A stretch of DNA of 64,000 nt from Toxonevra muliebris (GCA_963691655.1 OY829327.1:86130019-86194018); one strand, 5' to 3'; counted from the first letter of the stretch, positions 1 to 13,190 are shown. Notes: generated from the letters alone by a model not told the origin. Program-made: numbers and translations.

Positions 1-1850
1 TGCTTGCCTGAGTGACTGTCTGACGTTTTGCTATCTCGCTCACTCTTGCTTGCTTATCTTAAACCATACCATTTTCCTATTTCTTTCTCAATCCCTATGC
101 TTTTCGCTTCTTCTAATAACGATATGCTGCTGGCTACTTTTTATAGTCAAATCAGGGGAGAAAAAAGGAGCATCTCAGTACACATATACACACACACACA
201 CACATAGAAAATAACGTGTGCTATAAAAAGGATTTTAATGTGTTTTATTGAAAGCCGGAAAGGCAAAAACGCAATAGAAAAACAGAAGCACTGAAGCCAA
301 GTACAAATCCCCACAAAACTCTGGGCAGCAAAAGCAAACAAAGTTTATGTTAAACTTTGGCAGAAGCCAAAAAGAAGTAAAAGAAAACTAAACAAACGAA
401 CGACCGAACGAAAGAAAATTGAAGGAAAATTGTGCGTGCGATATGGCTATTTTCTGGCAGAAATTTATGACACAGATTTGCGTATGAGTTTTATGATGAT
501 GCCCACACACATAGCCGCACATAAATAAACACATGCCGAGATACCATATACAGACACACTTTTGTATGCACAGATATATTTGAAGAAGTTATGCCAAAAA
601 TAAAGTTGTCAATATCCATTCCCTGGCTGACACACTTACACAACAAACACACCCAAACTCATGCAAAGAGGCGTAAATGTAACGCAAATTTACGCAAACA
701 AACGAAAAAAAAAACACAAAAATAAATTCAAAGTCTAGCGCAAATGAGCAAATTTATTCTGCTGCTTGTTGGTATATCCCTCTGGCATCATTTCACAGCG
801 GACTACGTTACGTATGAGTGATTTTTTGTTTGTTTATTACTGCTGCTTTTTCTGCTTCTTTCCATATTCATTCACCCACCGGTGAAAAGAGAAACCTTTG
901 CAAAGCAATCAATTTGTTTTTATTGAATTTTCCGATTTTTCATTTTACTTAAATTGAGCACCCAAAGAGATCCAAAGTAGGAAAGAACAGGGCAGGGAAG
1001 AACATCGAAGTACAGGTGAAGTAATACAGACAGTCAAGCAGATTGACATACCATATGAACGTGTAGTTAGGTTGTCTGTGTGTATTTATGTGTGCAACTT
1101 CAAGTGGGAAAGCAATTTGTAAAGGGACATTTTACCTGTCTCCTTCGAATGACGTATAGATAAGCATTTATTATGCTTACGCTTATGCTGCATAATATTT
1201 CTTTCCATACTTTTTTACTGCTTTCTCAAAAAATGAGTTGATGTAGCCTTTGCATATATACGAGAATATAAGACAAACATAGAAAGTTTTTATGTATTGC
1301 TTGCTGCTGGCTGCTTGCTGCTATTCAAGGCTCTGTACTGTGAACTGCCCCCCTCCACCTCAACCCAGCACAGCCATTTTTCCTCAACTGTCTGTTGCGT
1401 GTCAAAAGTTTTATGCTTCAAATTTCATATCTCAGAGACAAAAAAAACTTTATGCACCACAAGCACAGAAACATAAACAAGTTACGCATTTGCTTTTTTC
1501 GTAATGCGGCAGCAAACACAATCGTAGTTCAATGTAGTGTGAAATGCGTATGTATGTATGTATGTACGTATGTATGTGTTTATGTGTATTGAGATGATTT
1601 TTCAAAATGATACCTGTCATTTGGCATATTGCAAACAGGCAGCATCTGTTTAGTTGTTATGTTGAAATTTACTACTATCAACTATTAGCGTGTGGTGCCT
1701 GTGCTTTATTTCGCACTAACTGAGCTCTAATTGTGTGCGTAGCTCACAGGAAATGACAGTTACTTTCTCACAGCACTATAATTTCAGAAAATTAGATAAT
1801 TTTAGTTAAATTAGGCAAAGATATACCCAAAATATTTTGAGAATATACTA
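1..1850. other. AT-rich noncoding DNA with a CA microsatellite
   Basis: I see no gene here. The stretch is AT-rich, with stop codons frequent in all frames and only short chance ORFs. A CA dinucleotide run lies at about 187-204 and a TATG/TACG run at about 1549-1580. No mobile element ends were recognised. Confidence 0.6.
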
Positions 1851-1947
1851 CACTGCTACGCAAGAAGCCTGGGTTCGATACTCGGATGTAGAAAGCTCGT
1901 CCTAAGTCCTCAATGGGCAGTTATACCATAATTAGTAGGAGTAGTAG
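1851..1947 (+). mobile_element. Internally deleted tRNA-derived SINE (same family as 16197-16514)
   Basis: The segment opens with the anticodon-side and B-box part of the SINE head (ctgctacgc, then ggttcgatactcgg, close to the Pol III B-box consensus). It then jumps straight to the SINE 3' end (aaagctcg, caatgggcagtt, accataatta, gtagtag). The intervening body of about 200 bp present in the complete copy at 16197-16514 is missing. This is therefore a decayed, internally deleted copy. No clear target duplication was seen. Confidence 0.7.
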
Positions 1948-4508
1948 CCTTAGTTTTCTTGAACTAAATAAGAACTTTTGTAAATTCATAAATCCTCTAT
2001 TTAAAGTCAAGCTCAAACCTAGAACCTGCTAACCTGCTAAGTAAATAAATCTATTTTAAAAACAATTAATTAAAATTTTTTAATTTGTAATACTATTTAA
2101 TCACAATTTTTGTATAACTTTTCATTTTACAAAACTTTGAGTCCTCTCACCCTTTCCATTTCCCCGCACTTTAACCCACAACCGTCGCCGTTTATTTACT
2201 CTTGTGCGCTAATGACCCAGATTGCATTTGAGTTTAATTCGTAATTTACGCGTTCTTGCATTAAATCCTGTTGCCACTCGTGTTGTTAGTTGATAGTTGT
2301 TATTACCAGTTGATAGTTGTTGCTGATTTTGCATTTCTACTGCTGCGGCGCGCTAAAGTTGCTCAACTAAATAGAAAAGTCCAAATATCAAACATTAAAT
2401 GCAACTAGAAACTAACAAAACTAAACAGCGCCATACCAACGACAACGCCAACCCTAGCGCCACTTCACTTCTCTGGTTTTGCCAACTAATTACTGTAACT
2501 TTGCAACGACCAAGCAGCAACACCAACAACAGCAACAATAGAAGTGACAGCAGCAGTAACTTTTGCAATATAAATGCAATTTTGTGAAGGATATATCTGT
2601 GTGTGTGTGTGTGTGTGTGTGTTCCAGACAAATTGAAATTACACTTTAAATGTAATTTGTTTGTTCTGACATAGACGAAAGAAGATATTATTGTTATTGT
2701 TATTGTTGTTGCTACAGCGATAACTACTTACTCAAGCGAAGGGCGCTACAAAAACTTAAAATATACACAAACTTGAAGTTTTTTAAAGTTTACGTTTTAT
2801 ATTTTTATTGTTTGCTTCTTGCATTATTAAGTATTTGTTTGCATAATTTAACTTTTATTTTAAGTAGTTTATGGCATATTTATAAAAACAGAATGCCGAA
2901 ATCGTATGCCAGTTGTCATTAAAACACACATGCTTAAACAAATACAGAGACAGCTAAACAAACAAAATGTCAATAATTCGTAGTGCTGAGCTTGCCAAAT
3001 ACCTCATACACACACACACACACATTCATCAGTATCAATCGATAACTTTCTAACACTCCCCATTGAGTTCTACTTCTCCTGCTACTGCTATTAATATACT
3101 TCGCGAAATGTCTTTCTCGTCTCTTCGTCTGTCTGTTTGTGTGTCTCTTGGTTAATCTATACATCCGTCTTTATGTCTTTCCCATCAAACGTAACGCATT
3201 TAAATATTATCTGCTAAAATATTCCCTCAGCATTCCAACAGTTGGAACATCAAAATCTATTTGATGAACCATTTATGTTCATTTTCGTTTTGTGTCGTGG
3301 TCGTGGTGACTGCGTGGCAGCATCATCGTCATCATCATCATTAATACAAAATAGATGGTTGAAGAACAAGATGCAGGAGAGCGAACCAACCTCAATATCA
3401 CAGTTCCAGCATTAAGTCCCCCTAAAGACATATATAGTTGGCTGGCCACATTCAAACGTAGATAAGTTGAGATGAGCTGAGCATCACATTGACAGTAAAA
3501 TACAATTATAAATGATGCTTTAGGCGGCGGCGGCGGCGACGGCAGCGCCAGCAGCAGCAGTGAAGAGCTTTATGCAAAATGATGAATGCAATATTCAATT
3601 GTCTGTATTTGAGAATAAGTAAATAGGGGAGAATGAATACAAGAAATTAACAAACAAAATTGCTATGGCTGCTATCGCTGTCGTTGACGCTGTGACTGTG
3701 ACTGTTATAGACAATAGTGTTGCTGCTGCTGCTGCTGCTTCTGACAACGGTGATAATGTTGTAATGCTCAAAATAGTATTTCTTAACATATTTCTAATAT
3801 GCAAACGACAGCTGCTGCTGCCTGGTAACTGTCAATTGTATGCTGCTGGGACTTAAGTATTTTATTCTTGCATTTTATGAAGGGAGCCAGAAAAGTGAAT
3901 ACCAAATTGTGGCAGGCTTTATTGTAATTGTGGCTTTCGAGGAAATAGCAAGTAGTTATTTGTTGCTGTTGTTGTTATTGGTTTGGTCGAATAGATCATT
4001 AGTATATTTGCAAAGTTCTAATTCAAAATTTTTTTTACGTCTAAGCGATATTTAGGTTTATGTACTAGGCTAAGCTAGGCTATTTTTTATTTATTTATTT
4101 TTTTTTTGTTAGCCCAACTACGTCGGCTTTATTTTATAGATTTCAACAAATTTCAGTGTTTTTGGAAAGTGATGCGGAAACTACATAAAATGTACATAAA
4201 GAATATGTAAAATTGGGTTTTGAATAATTTTAAATAAGAAACAAATATTTTTGGAATTATTTTTTTTAATTTTGATTTTATTTTTATATATTGTTCATAG
4301 ACATTTATTGCGTTATTTTCTTGTCTTCCGAAAGTGGTGAAAAAGTACTTACGAGGGATCAACGTATGACCATCGATATGTGCATACATATATCTTTTTA
4401 TCACTGTGGCAAAGTCAATTAACAGACATGCCTAAAAGTATGCTACAAAAATGTAAAATAATTCAAAATGTTCTATGAGACAAGTGGAGACTCTGAAGCA
4501 AAGATAAC
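1948..4508. other. Noncoding DNA with several microsatellites
   Basis: No gene was recognised. Simple repeats include TG at 2598-2622, CA near 3007-3024, GCT at about 3720-3738 and GGC/CAG-rich DNA near 3520-3562. Short ORFs over these runs are low-complexity translations. The rest is AT-rich with no element ends that I could identify. Confidence 0.6.
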
Positions 4509-4510
4509 TA

Positions 4511-5802
4511 AAGCGCGGTTCACGCCAAATTGGCACGCTTTGTTGTGGTCACCACGTCGCCCCTAGTCATAAGAACAACAAATTTTTTACTGGGATTTGT
4601 TTACAATACCGTTACTGTTAGTTGATAAATTTTTCATATTAATTGATCGCAATTTGGTGATTGTGTGCACAATGGAAGCTGCAAATAGAAAATTGATTGT
4701 GAACAAATTTATTGAAAATCCGTCGTGGTTTGGTTCAAAGATTGCGAAAGTGTTAAATATCTCCAAAAGAACGGTATGCAGAGTTATAAAACGATATAAA
4801 GAAACTCTTAGTGTTGAAAGAGCTAAAAAAGTTGTGAACAAAACGGGAACCACCAACCTAAAATTAAAGGCAAAGGCAAAGATCTTGAGGTCCATCAAAA
4901 GCAATCCCGGACTATCGGATAGCGATCGTGCCAAAAAATTCAATACCAGCAAAAGTACTGCTTAGCGAATACGCATAAAAGCTGGGCTAAAGTGCTATCG
5001 TGCTACAAAATATCCAAATGGAACAGACAAACAGAAATTGCTAGCCAAAAAACGTGCTCGTCTTCTTTATGATAATGTTTCGACCAAATTCAATGGATGC
5101 ATTATTGTGGATGACGAATCATACGTAAAATTTGATCTTAAACAGCTTCCAGGTCAAAAATTTTATATGGCAACGAATCGTGGTAATGTACCCTCAAAAT
5201 TCAAGTACATAAAAATGGATAAATTTGCAAAGAAAGCAATGGTGTGGCAGGCTATTTGCAGGGCATTTGTGACATCCTTTTCTATGACGTCTGATATTTA
5301 CATCAAAGAGTGCCTTTCGAAACGACTATTGCCATTTGTTCGTCACCACCAGTCGCCAGTGAAGTTTTGGCCTGATTTAGCCAGTTGCCACTACTCTAAG
5401 AAAACCATGGATTGGTATCAGACAAATAAAGTAGATGTAGTGCCCAAATATATGAATCCACCCAATTGCCCCCAGCTTCGATCGATCGAAAAATACTGGG
5501 CTATTACAAAATATAAGTTGAAGAAAAATGCAGGTATTGTCAAAAATGTGAATTCAATGTTACTCTAAAATGGAACCAAATAGCCGCAAAAGTATCCAGA
5601 GCGGATGTTCAAAGGTTGATGGGGTCCATTAAAAGGAATACACGGAACTTTTTGCACAACAAAGAAATTTAAATCTTTTAATATTATAGTATTAAAACAC
5701 AATATTAAACTTATCATTTAATGCATTATTTGTTATTCTGAGTGTTCTGGTTAAAAAGATACAGCAAATTTTCTGCGTGCCAATTTTGCGTGAACCGCAC
5801 TT
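4511..5802 (+). mobile_element. DD37E-type Tc1/mariner element, copy 1
   Basis: The element is about 1292 bp and is flanked by TA on both sides (4509-4510 and 5803-5804). Terminal inverted repeats of about 28 bp occupy 4511-4538 and 5775-5802. Both begin AAGYGCGGTTCACGCM and end with a GGCACGC block, with only a couple of mismatches between them. It carries one broken transposase. The second copy is at 46296-47581 on the minus strand. By transposase spacing it belongs to the IS630-Tc1-mariner superfamily, DD37E group (known from mosquitoes as ITmD37E). The group assignment is inferred from my residue count. Confidence 0.88.
4672..5672 (+). pseudogene. DD37E transposase, broken
   Basis: A cut-and-paste transposase relic. 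It starts at the ATG that opens the homeodomain-like DNA-binding part, with a helix-turn-helix around KIAKVLNISKRTV. One frame runs from 4672 to 5568, interrupted by a TAG at 4963-4965 where copy 2 has arginine. The catalytic core is readable: VDDESYV supplies the first Asp, WPDLASCHY the second, and RSIEKYW the Glu. I count 37 residues between the second Asp and the Glu. Relative to copy 2, an in-frame deletion removes six residues near 5262. After NSML the frame shifts, apparently through a duplicated CT near 5563-5567, and the C-terminal tail continues in another frame to a TAA at 5670-5672. The protein is not functional as it stands. Confidence 0.87.
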
Positions 5803-5804
5803 TA

Positions 5805-8206
5805 GACTGTTCTAGTCTTATGTGAGTATAACAGCAAAAAAGTTTAGGTTAAGAAAAAATTTAAAGTTTCAACCTTTAAAATTCCATGGATTTTGAAAGA
5901 TTTAGTTGAACAACTTTCAATAGTTCCTTGCATATGAACTAAAACTAACTCTAAATTGTTATATGTTTTAGATTTACTATAGCTGTGTCAGTTCTTCACT
6001 TGACAGCTTCATTTATATAAAAACACTGCTGCAATTAGTCACAGTGCTTTGAGAAAGATTAATATTCCATTTCCTCTTACATAAAACAGAACAACTTGCT
6101 TTCTAATTGTATGCGAAAATTTGTTTTCTATAATTTTCTGTTTTGCGCGCGCTATTTTTTGCATTTCGACATTTTCTTTTGCTTTATTTTATGTTTAATG
6201 CAGACAAATAAATTACAAAAATCACAAAAACATAATAAAATGCTCTTGATCTTAAATATTATTATTATTATTAACTAAGCGAAGCTCATTATTTGCTGAT
6301 TAGATTTTAAGCATTTTCATGAGAAACGGATTTTGTTGGTTATTTGTTTGTTATTTTTGTTGAAGCTTAGTAGAGTAGAGAAATGATTACTTCCGCTTTG
6401 AAAGAAAATAATTCATATATTAAATCAAATGAAACGAAAGAGATGTACACAGAAATGTGTTAGTGTGTTGTGTGTGAATACGAGTACAAAAGCAGCTTAG
6501 TTATGCTATTGTACAAAATGAAACAATTAATCAACGACACACATACATACATACATACATACATACATACATACATTACACTCAAATACATACACATTTA
6601 TGTATGTTTTGGTGGACATTATACGCATTTATACAATAAAATATAATTAATCACCCCAACGATAATGACGATGACGACGACAACAACAAAACCGACGTAC
6701 AAAACGAACAATTCTTCCGGTTATTATTAGCTTATGACACACATACACGCACACAAACTTGAACAAATACGCTGACAAATTTATCCTTTTCGTTTCGTTT
6801 TTGATACTTGAGTATATAGAATTAAGTAAGTGAAAATAAGAAATTAATCATTTAAGTCGAAGTCAAGCATGAATGTTTCGAGTACTCACTACACTCGCAT
6901 ACATAGTGATGAATATTTAAGTACCTGCAAACGCATGTAGGTATGTAATCATAAAAGTATGCTTCAAAATTTGAGGTCAGTTGCCATAGCAACCAGAGCA
7001 TTAATCCATAGTAAATCATCTGTTACACACAAACATGCACAGCCTACTCAATTAATTTGAGATGTGTATGTATGTATTTATATTAATTTCACCCTGACAA
7101 CCTTACAAATTTTATTTTTATTATATTTTTTTTTTTTTTTTTTTTTGTCTTTTCTCTGCCTTATTTATTTACCCACATTCTTTGTTAGGCATGTGTACTA
7201 CATAAAAATAAATTTTTATTACAACTAATCCGTCGCAGGCCGAAGATGACACATGTTAATTACATAATTGCAGACTTTAGTTTATGTAGCACACCCTCAA
7301 GCACGTGCATGTGTCATAAGTATTGCTTTGTAGTAGTTAATACTTAAAGTTGAACGTAAACTTTCTTTTTGTATAAGTATCAACAGTGAATTATTTATTA
7401 AATAGTTTGATTTAACTTCCACCTAATTCACATCACACACACACACACATACAGTCACAGCAGCTTAAACATATATATTTATGCTTACATTTAAGTTGGC
7501 TATACAAACAATTGGGAATATATTTCTTAAGACTTAAGTGTTTGTTTTAAGTATTTATAATACTTTAAAGTAACAAGACAAATACCAACAGTACAACAAC
7601 AAAATTAATTCTGGCCAGCTTGATTCTCCACTTGGCATAATCAATCACTATGGTGACTCTTAAGTGAGCTTAAATATGCTCTATATTCATGCGGCTTTCG
7701 AGCATCGATTTTTTAGTTGTTATTATTTTTAAAGTTATTTTTGCTTTCGTTTTTTGGCATTGCGTGTTTTTATATTTATGACATTTAAAATTTTTATGAT
7801 ATTTTCTTTTTGGTATTTTTGCCAACATCTGCATAAAAATGCAATTACCAGTCATAACTAAATTGAAGCGTCGTGGCGATTATCTCCCGAAATCATAGTT
7901 GGAGCTGATGCTTCAATTGTAAATTATATGCGATAACTGTGCCTATGTGATTAGAATTTTAAAAATTCTTTTGAAAAATAAATAAGAAATTTCTTTTCTT
8001 TGTTCATTTATAATTTACCACATTAAAATTATTTAGCAAGATGTGTATTAATTCGGGGTTACAAAACAATAATCTAACTTGTTCTTCTAGATAGGGAAAG
8101 AGTAGCCCGCGATCATTGTGCATGTGTAAGTGACCAGCGCTGCTTTAAATAGTTAGACATGTGAACTGAACTCTGTCAGTTCTATTTGCAAAAAACATTA
8201 AGGGTG
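5805..8206. other. AT-rich noncoding DNA
   Basis: No gene was recognised. Contents include a CATA tetranucleotide run at 6541-6576, a poly-T run near 7129-7146 and a CA run near 7435-7449. The short ORFs are AT-rich chance reading frames without recognisable domains. Confidence 0.55.
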
Positions 8207-8269
8207 TTCATGATCTGGAGTTTACAGTGCTCTTTTTTTGCGTTTACTTTTTACACTCCAGATTGTGAA
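8207..8269. repeat. Short inverted repeat / hairpin
   Basis: The sequence ttca-tg-atctggagt near 8207-8221 is mirrored by actccagattgtgaa at about 8255-8269. This gives a roughly 15-bp stem around a T-rich loop. It could be a very small MITE remnant. Nothing else supports a function. Confidence 0.4.
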
Positions 8270-8654
8270 TAGCGGATATATTTTAGTAGTGTAAGTACAT
8301 GTGTGCTAGAGTATTTCAGAATAATGCAATATGAGCCGTTCTACGTCAACAAAATCAGAGTTGAGGACGATATTAAAAACGGTCCGATTTAGTTGAAACT
8401 TTGAGAAAAATATGGCCAAAAATTGGCTTAAAATTTCAACTTTGTGTTAAAATATCTTTAAATCCTGATATGGTAGAAAAACTCTGTTGCCAGATTCTGT
8501 TTCAGTAGTGAATAAGCCATAACAACTTTAATTCTTTGGTCTGGAACAACCCTAAACTTCGTAAGTCTGCGCCATGTAATCTCGAATTAAATAAATATAT
8601 TTCGGTAACCGAGAGGGTTCACAAAAAATTTTAAATTAAGGATAATATTTGGAA

Positions 8655-9702
8655 TATATTTTTGTTTTGTTTTTTTTTTGTTGGAACAAACAAAAGAACT
8701 ATTCAAGAATACAGCACTCAGACAAGTTTTACGTCCATTGTACAATATCCTGTGTTCCGTTTTGCTATTCTTTAAATCTACCAGATTTATTAATAAATCT
8801 TAGCAGATCCTGCGGTGTTAGAGAGCTCAGGTGTTCGTCTTCCAACACTCCAGTACTAAATATGCTTACTCTGATCTGGCAGAAAGCGGGGCAGACACTA
8901 AGAAAGTGATCTGCCGTCTCTTCATATTCTTCCTCCAAACCACAGAAAGCACTAGCTCCTAGGCCAATCATATGCAAATGTTTGGCCCAAGAGAAATTAC
9001 CTGTATATAATCCCACCAGCTGCCCACAATTCTTTCTGTTAAGTGATAACAGAAAGTCTGTTAGGCGCTTCGAGATAACAGGTAACATGGTCTTTGTCTG
9101 TCTAAAGCCCCTCAGGTCCTCCCATTTACGATTGTGGGTCAAGTCGACCCACTCATTAATGGTGGTCTTGATGGCTGTAGACGACAAAGAAAGTACAGGT
9201 TCTGGGCCCAGAAAACCAGTTTCCGAACCCTTTCTGGCCAGAAGGTCAGCCGATTCATTTCCTGAAATTCCTGAGTGACCAAGAACCCAAATCAACAGCA
9301 GGCTGTTGTGTTTTCCATCACAATCAAGCCTGGATTTGCAATGCATAACCAGTTTAGACGTGGTTAGAGGATTAAGCAAGGATTTAAGCGCAGCCTGACT
9401 GTCACTAAATACACAGATACTCCTTTCTCTCCAACCATTATCAATAACATGGTCCATTGCCTTGATGATTGCAAAAATTTCTGCTTGAAAAACAGAAGTA
9501 TACAACCCAAGGGAGAAGTGAAGGTGCACTCCATCATTTTCAATAAAGACCCCAGAACCCGAACCGAATTCTGTTCTGGAGCCATCAGTGAAAATACGCT
9601 TACAATCAACTCCCGGCCTAGGTCTCGGCAAAAGTCAAGTTTGGGCCTCAATGGAATGGTTTGGAATGTATTGAAATCAAGATAAAAATATGTGCCAAGA
9701 GC
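8655..9702 (-). mobile_element. LINE A: 5'-truncated RNase H-bearing non-LTR retrotransposon
   Basis: The 3' portion of a LINE in minus orientation. Reading on the minus strand, coding sequence enters near 9702 and the RNase H frame ends at 8765. A 3' UTR of about 85 bp follows, then an A-rich tail, seen as the T-rich run about 8659-8680 on the plus strand. RT and endonuclease domains are absent because of 5' truncation. It shares architecture with LINE B at 40731-42197 but is clearly diverged from it in protein sequence. No clean target duplication was seen. The I/Loa/R1-like superfamily is the likely home because of the C-terminal RNase H. Confidence 0.8.
8765..9631 (-). pseudogene. LINE A ORF2 C-terminus: RNase H domain plus CCHC-like tail
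   Basis: An open frame of 288 codons without an N-terminus. The RNase HI signature is complete: FTDGS (Asp about residue 16), QAEIFA (Glu about 51), FSDSQAA (Asp about 77), and GHSGISGNESAD (His about 119, Asp about 129). Further on, a Cys/His pattern around residues 230-247 (C, H, C) matches the conserved C-terminal tail of RNase H-bearing LINE ORF2 proteins. Upstream of about 9620 the homologous reading continues in a different frame (visible around DFNTFQTIPLRPK at about 9640-9675), so there is a frameshift. The normal role would be removal of the RNA strand during reverse transcription. The frame has no start of its own, so it is a fragment and not a gene. Confidence 0.82.
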
Positions 9703-9705
9703 CAA

Positions 9706-10740
9706 AAATCAATGCTCGATAATCGAAACTCGGTTTTCACGTTTTTTACTTCTTTTATTGTAATTGTAATGGTTAAAACGAATAATCAACATAAATACCA
9801 ACACAATGCCTAAAATTTCATCATGGTCGGTTGAAAATTTCCGAGATATCACATTTTATCATTAGAGTCCAGCTCGTAGAATTTACTTTACTATGTGCCA
9901 TATTTGGGTACTTGGGCATAGGAACTTTAGGGGAAATGAGATTGATGTATGTGCAACCAACGACTATGGAAAAATATCAAAATATTGGTTTGTAGGCGGA
10001 AACAGTATTCAAAGTTAATTGAACCTAAATACTTTGTTTCCACAACATGAAATAATGCTTGAGTTCAGAAACCGATCTCTGCTCAGCAACATGTTGAACT
10101 GAAGTATCAGAAAAATAATACGCTCAATGAAATGGCGACTGCTCAATATAATTTTTTTGCTGATCATAAAGTGATCAATTTGCGTACATGAGACACGTAG
10201 ATAGCAGTGGGGGAGCAGAGGCGTTTTCTGAACATAACCAATGGAATCATCATTGAATTGTTGTTATCCGAACATAGTTAAGCTTACGGATTCCTTTCCT
10301 TGGTTTCCCTATAAGTCAATAGCGTTTCTGCCATTGACTCTACGAAACTCTCAGTTTTAAAATAATTCTGTGGTAAAAAGCAGTAACAGCTTAAGTGTAT
10401 TTTCTGGTTGAGCGAGCTTGTTAGCTTTGAATGGAAATATTATAGAAACTATACCAATTTTTCAGAAGACTCTATATTAAGGTCAAAGGCATTTTTGAAA
10501 TTATATATAATTTTAAAAATTATTTAACAATTCGCACCAATTTGCTATTTATAGTCAACTATATATTAATAAATATTTTCATTCTTAACTGACAGAACTA
10601 TTTAATATTGAAAAATAAAAGAAAAATACTCAATCAAACGGATATAAACTTAACCTATTCAGATTGGTATGTAGTTCTTCTAACAGCACAATAGCATTAA
10701 ACCAGCTGTCAGAATAAATAATCTGCACAATAATACAAAA
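9706..10740. other. AT-rich noncoding DNA
   Basis: No gene, repeat ends or coding frames that I can support. The region is AT-rich with scattered short inverted motifs. Confidence 0.55.
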
Positions 10741-10751
10741 TAGCTGCTCAC

Positions 10752-11135
10752 CTCAATTTCATTGTTTTCTTGGTTTCCTCGTAATTTCTTTTCTTTCAAT
10801 TCAGTTTGATTCTGTTCATTCAATCCATTTGCCGTACTCCATTTCACATCGCACAACAATAAAAAAAAAACAAAAACACAATGACGACAACTCCAAAATT
10901 GTATTCCACTTGACTTTTTGATTTTATTTTCTTCTTCTATTTTTCACTAACTTCCTTTCAATTAGTTTTAAATTTAATTATGTCACACTTCACTTACTTT
11001 TTTTTGCTGCTCTCTTCTCTTCCACTCTTTTGCACACGAATTTCACACACACTTTTTTAATTTTTTATATTTCTTTTACTATTTACGAGTATATTTCTCG
11101 TTTATTTCGTTAAAATTTGCCACACGTATTTTATA
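10752..11135 (-). promoter_or_regulatory. Candidate minus-strand promoter and noncoding first exon
   Basis: Read on the minus strand, a TATAAAA box (11129-11135) is followed by a purine- and A-rich leader-like segment. It contains two consensus 5' splice donors: AAA|GTAAGTG at about 10998/10997 and GAG|GTGAGC at 10752/10751. An ATG lies 10 bases before the second donor, but earlier short upstream ORFs also occur. The base composition resembles fly 5' leaders. This is inference from motifs alone, since donors and TATA boxes occur by chance in AT-rich DNA. Confidence 0.22.
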
Positions 11136-11139
11136 TTTT

Positions 11140-12470
11140 TAGGGGGCTGTGACTGTGTGACTGTGACTGACTGGCTGAGTGACTTACTTGGCATAGGATG
11201 TGAATGACTGCTGCTGCTGCTACTCACTTGTGTGTGTGTTTGTTATTTTATGAGAGCGACAGAGAGGAAGTGAGCATAGGGAACAATAACAACAACGAAG
11301 AATCAACTTCTGACATACACTTGCCACACTGGCTTAAAGCCGTAAATTGTTATCCGGGCTAATGCGGCATACAATGGGCCACAATGAGACGAAGACGACG
11401 ACGACGACGACAGTGTGGCGCCCACCACTTCCAAGTAACGAAGGCAGTAGGAAAAGGATGCTGCTTTCTGCTTGCTGCCACTAAGAGCAAAGAGCATGAA
11501 ACGTAATCACCAACACGATTACAGCGACTTCAACGACGACGCGGATGACTACAGCGACGAAGACGACGACCGCGACGACGACGACGCGTTACGTGTGTGT
11601 CTGTGTGTGTTTGAAACGAGAGCGCCGCACTGAATAACGGTCAATGTGCTGCTTTAGCTTACAACTACAAAAACAATAAGAATCATAATAGCAGCATTAA
11701 AAAAGGAAAGGATAAATAAAAGAAAAACTTTGTTGCAGAAGGCGACGACGATGTCGACGACGACGTCGACTACAACGACAATAAAGATGACGAGTAAGTA
11801 GAATAACAAGTAGCAATCACAGAAAAAAAAAGCACACGGGCAATTTATGATAGAGCAAAAGAATATTCTTCTTTTTCTTCTTCGATTTCACACAACGAAT
11901 AATTATTACTTTGTTGTTGTAGTAAAGAAACTAGCAACTTTTTGGGCGTTGTTATTTTTTAATAGTATAACTTTAAGTTTTCTTGTAATTCTATGCACTT
12001 TTTTGTTTATTTTATTTTTCGTATAAACACTCCTTCAATTTCCTTGTTTTCCGTATAAACTCTCAGCTCAGCTGAAACACGCACGATTTCTTCAAAAGCG
12101 AGTGAGCTGCTGATTTCTGTATAGAAGAGTCACAACATCAATTAAACGCGTCGGCGATAATAATATTATGAGTGTGCTCATTTTTTGCAACCGTTACCAA
12201 TCAACACAAATATCGAACATCAACTGACATTAAAATTTTTGCAAGAGTTCGGGACGGTGGATTCGCAAACGAATTTTTATTCTTGTTGTATTTGCACGAG
12301 TCGAGTATGTCAATGGGAAATTAATGCTACTGCGAACAGCGCCATTTTCTAACAATCGTACTAAAATCGAGTGTGCGCATTGGTGAGAGTGGAACATGCA
12401 TTGACTCTTCCACAATCTCGCTCACGCTCTTTTACTCTCTTCATTTATGATGTGACGTTTATGCAGTGCC
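11140..12470. other. Noncoding DNA with dispersed GAC/ACG and GCT repeats
   Basis: This is the least AT-rich stretch of the first 20 kb. It has GAC/ACG runs at about 11389-11411, 11555-11587 and 11742-11770, and GCT repeats near 11210-11222. It lies directly upstream (minus orientation) of the candidate TATA box at 11129-11135, so it could be promoter-proximal DNA. I see no coding frame beyond low-complexity translations. Confidence 0.4.
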
Positions 12471-13188
12471 CTTCAGTTTAAAACAATTAAATCTAAGAAC
12501 TTTGAAAACAAATAGAAAAAAAACACAAAAATAAAACTGTAATAAATACATGGGCAAATAATTAAGAATAATGGGCAAACGAATTTTTCTTAATGAGCAT
12601 TTTTACGAAAGCTTAACATTTGTATCTAAATAATTCCCATATATGTCGTTGCAATCAGTTTCTTTTCAAGTTCTTTTTTTTTTAACTTAAATAAAAAAAG
12701 TACAACGTAATTCATTATTTTATTAAAAAGAAAACCTTCGTTTATCAAATGAAATTAATCTATTTTTTTGTGTTGTTGCATTTGGTTATGAGTCAGCTGG
12801 TTTTCTTACACTGATATGCCTTATCAAATATCCCACATCTCATGAAATAACCCTGAGATGTTCCTTTTCATATTGACATATTTCTCCTACTGTAATACCT
12901 TAAAAATTTTGTGGGGAAAGTGTAGAGTCTTTCGCTTTCTATCCGAATGAGGGGAAATGAAACACGAATGTCATGTTAAAAACATTTTTCACAGAGTTTA
13001 AGTTAAAATCTTTTACACTACCTCAACACGAACAGATAGAAACCGTATTCTCTCCAAAATCATAATTCTGCCAGTTCTTGGAAATTATTAGATTAGAAAT
13101 ATATGTATTTCATTTTTTATATTTCATTTATTTTATTTTCATCAGCTATCCTAATGTTACAGGACATAACATTAGGCACGAGAGATTA
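12471..13188. other. AT-rich noncoding DNA
   Basis: Nothing recognisable. The stretch precedes the TA-flanked transposon that starts at 13191. Confidence 0.55.
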
Positions 13189-13190
13189 TA

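Noticed and set aside
3665..3856. Small Ala-rich protein over a GCT repeat
   Set aside because: Low-complexity translation of a microsatellite, with comparable ORFs on the opposite strand.
4587..4952. 121-codon frame on the minus strand
   Set aside because: Antisense shadow of the DD37E transposase. The same artefact appears over copy 2 (47140-47541) and over both maT copies.
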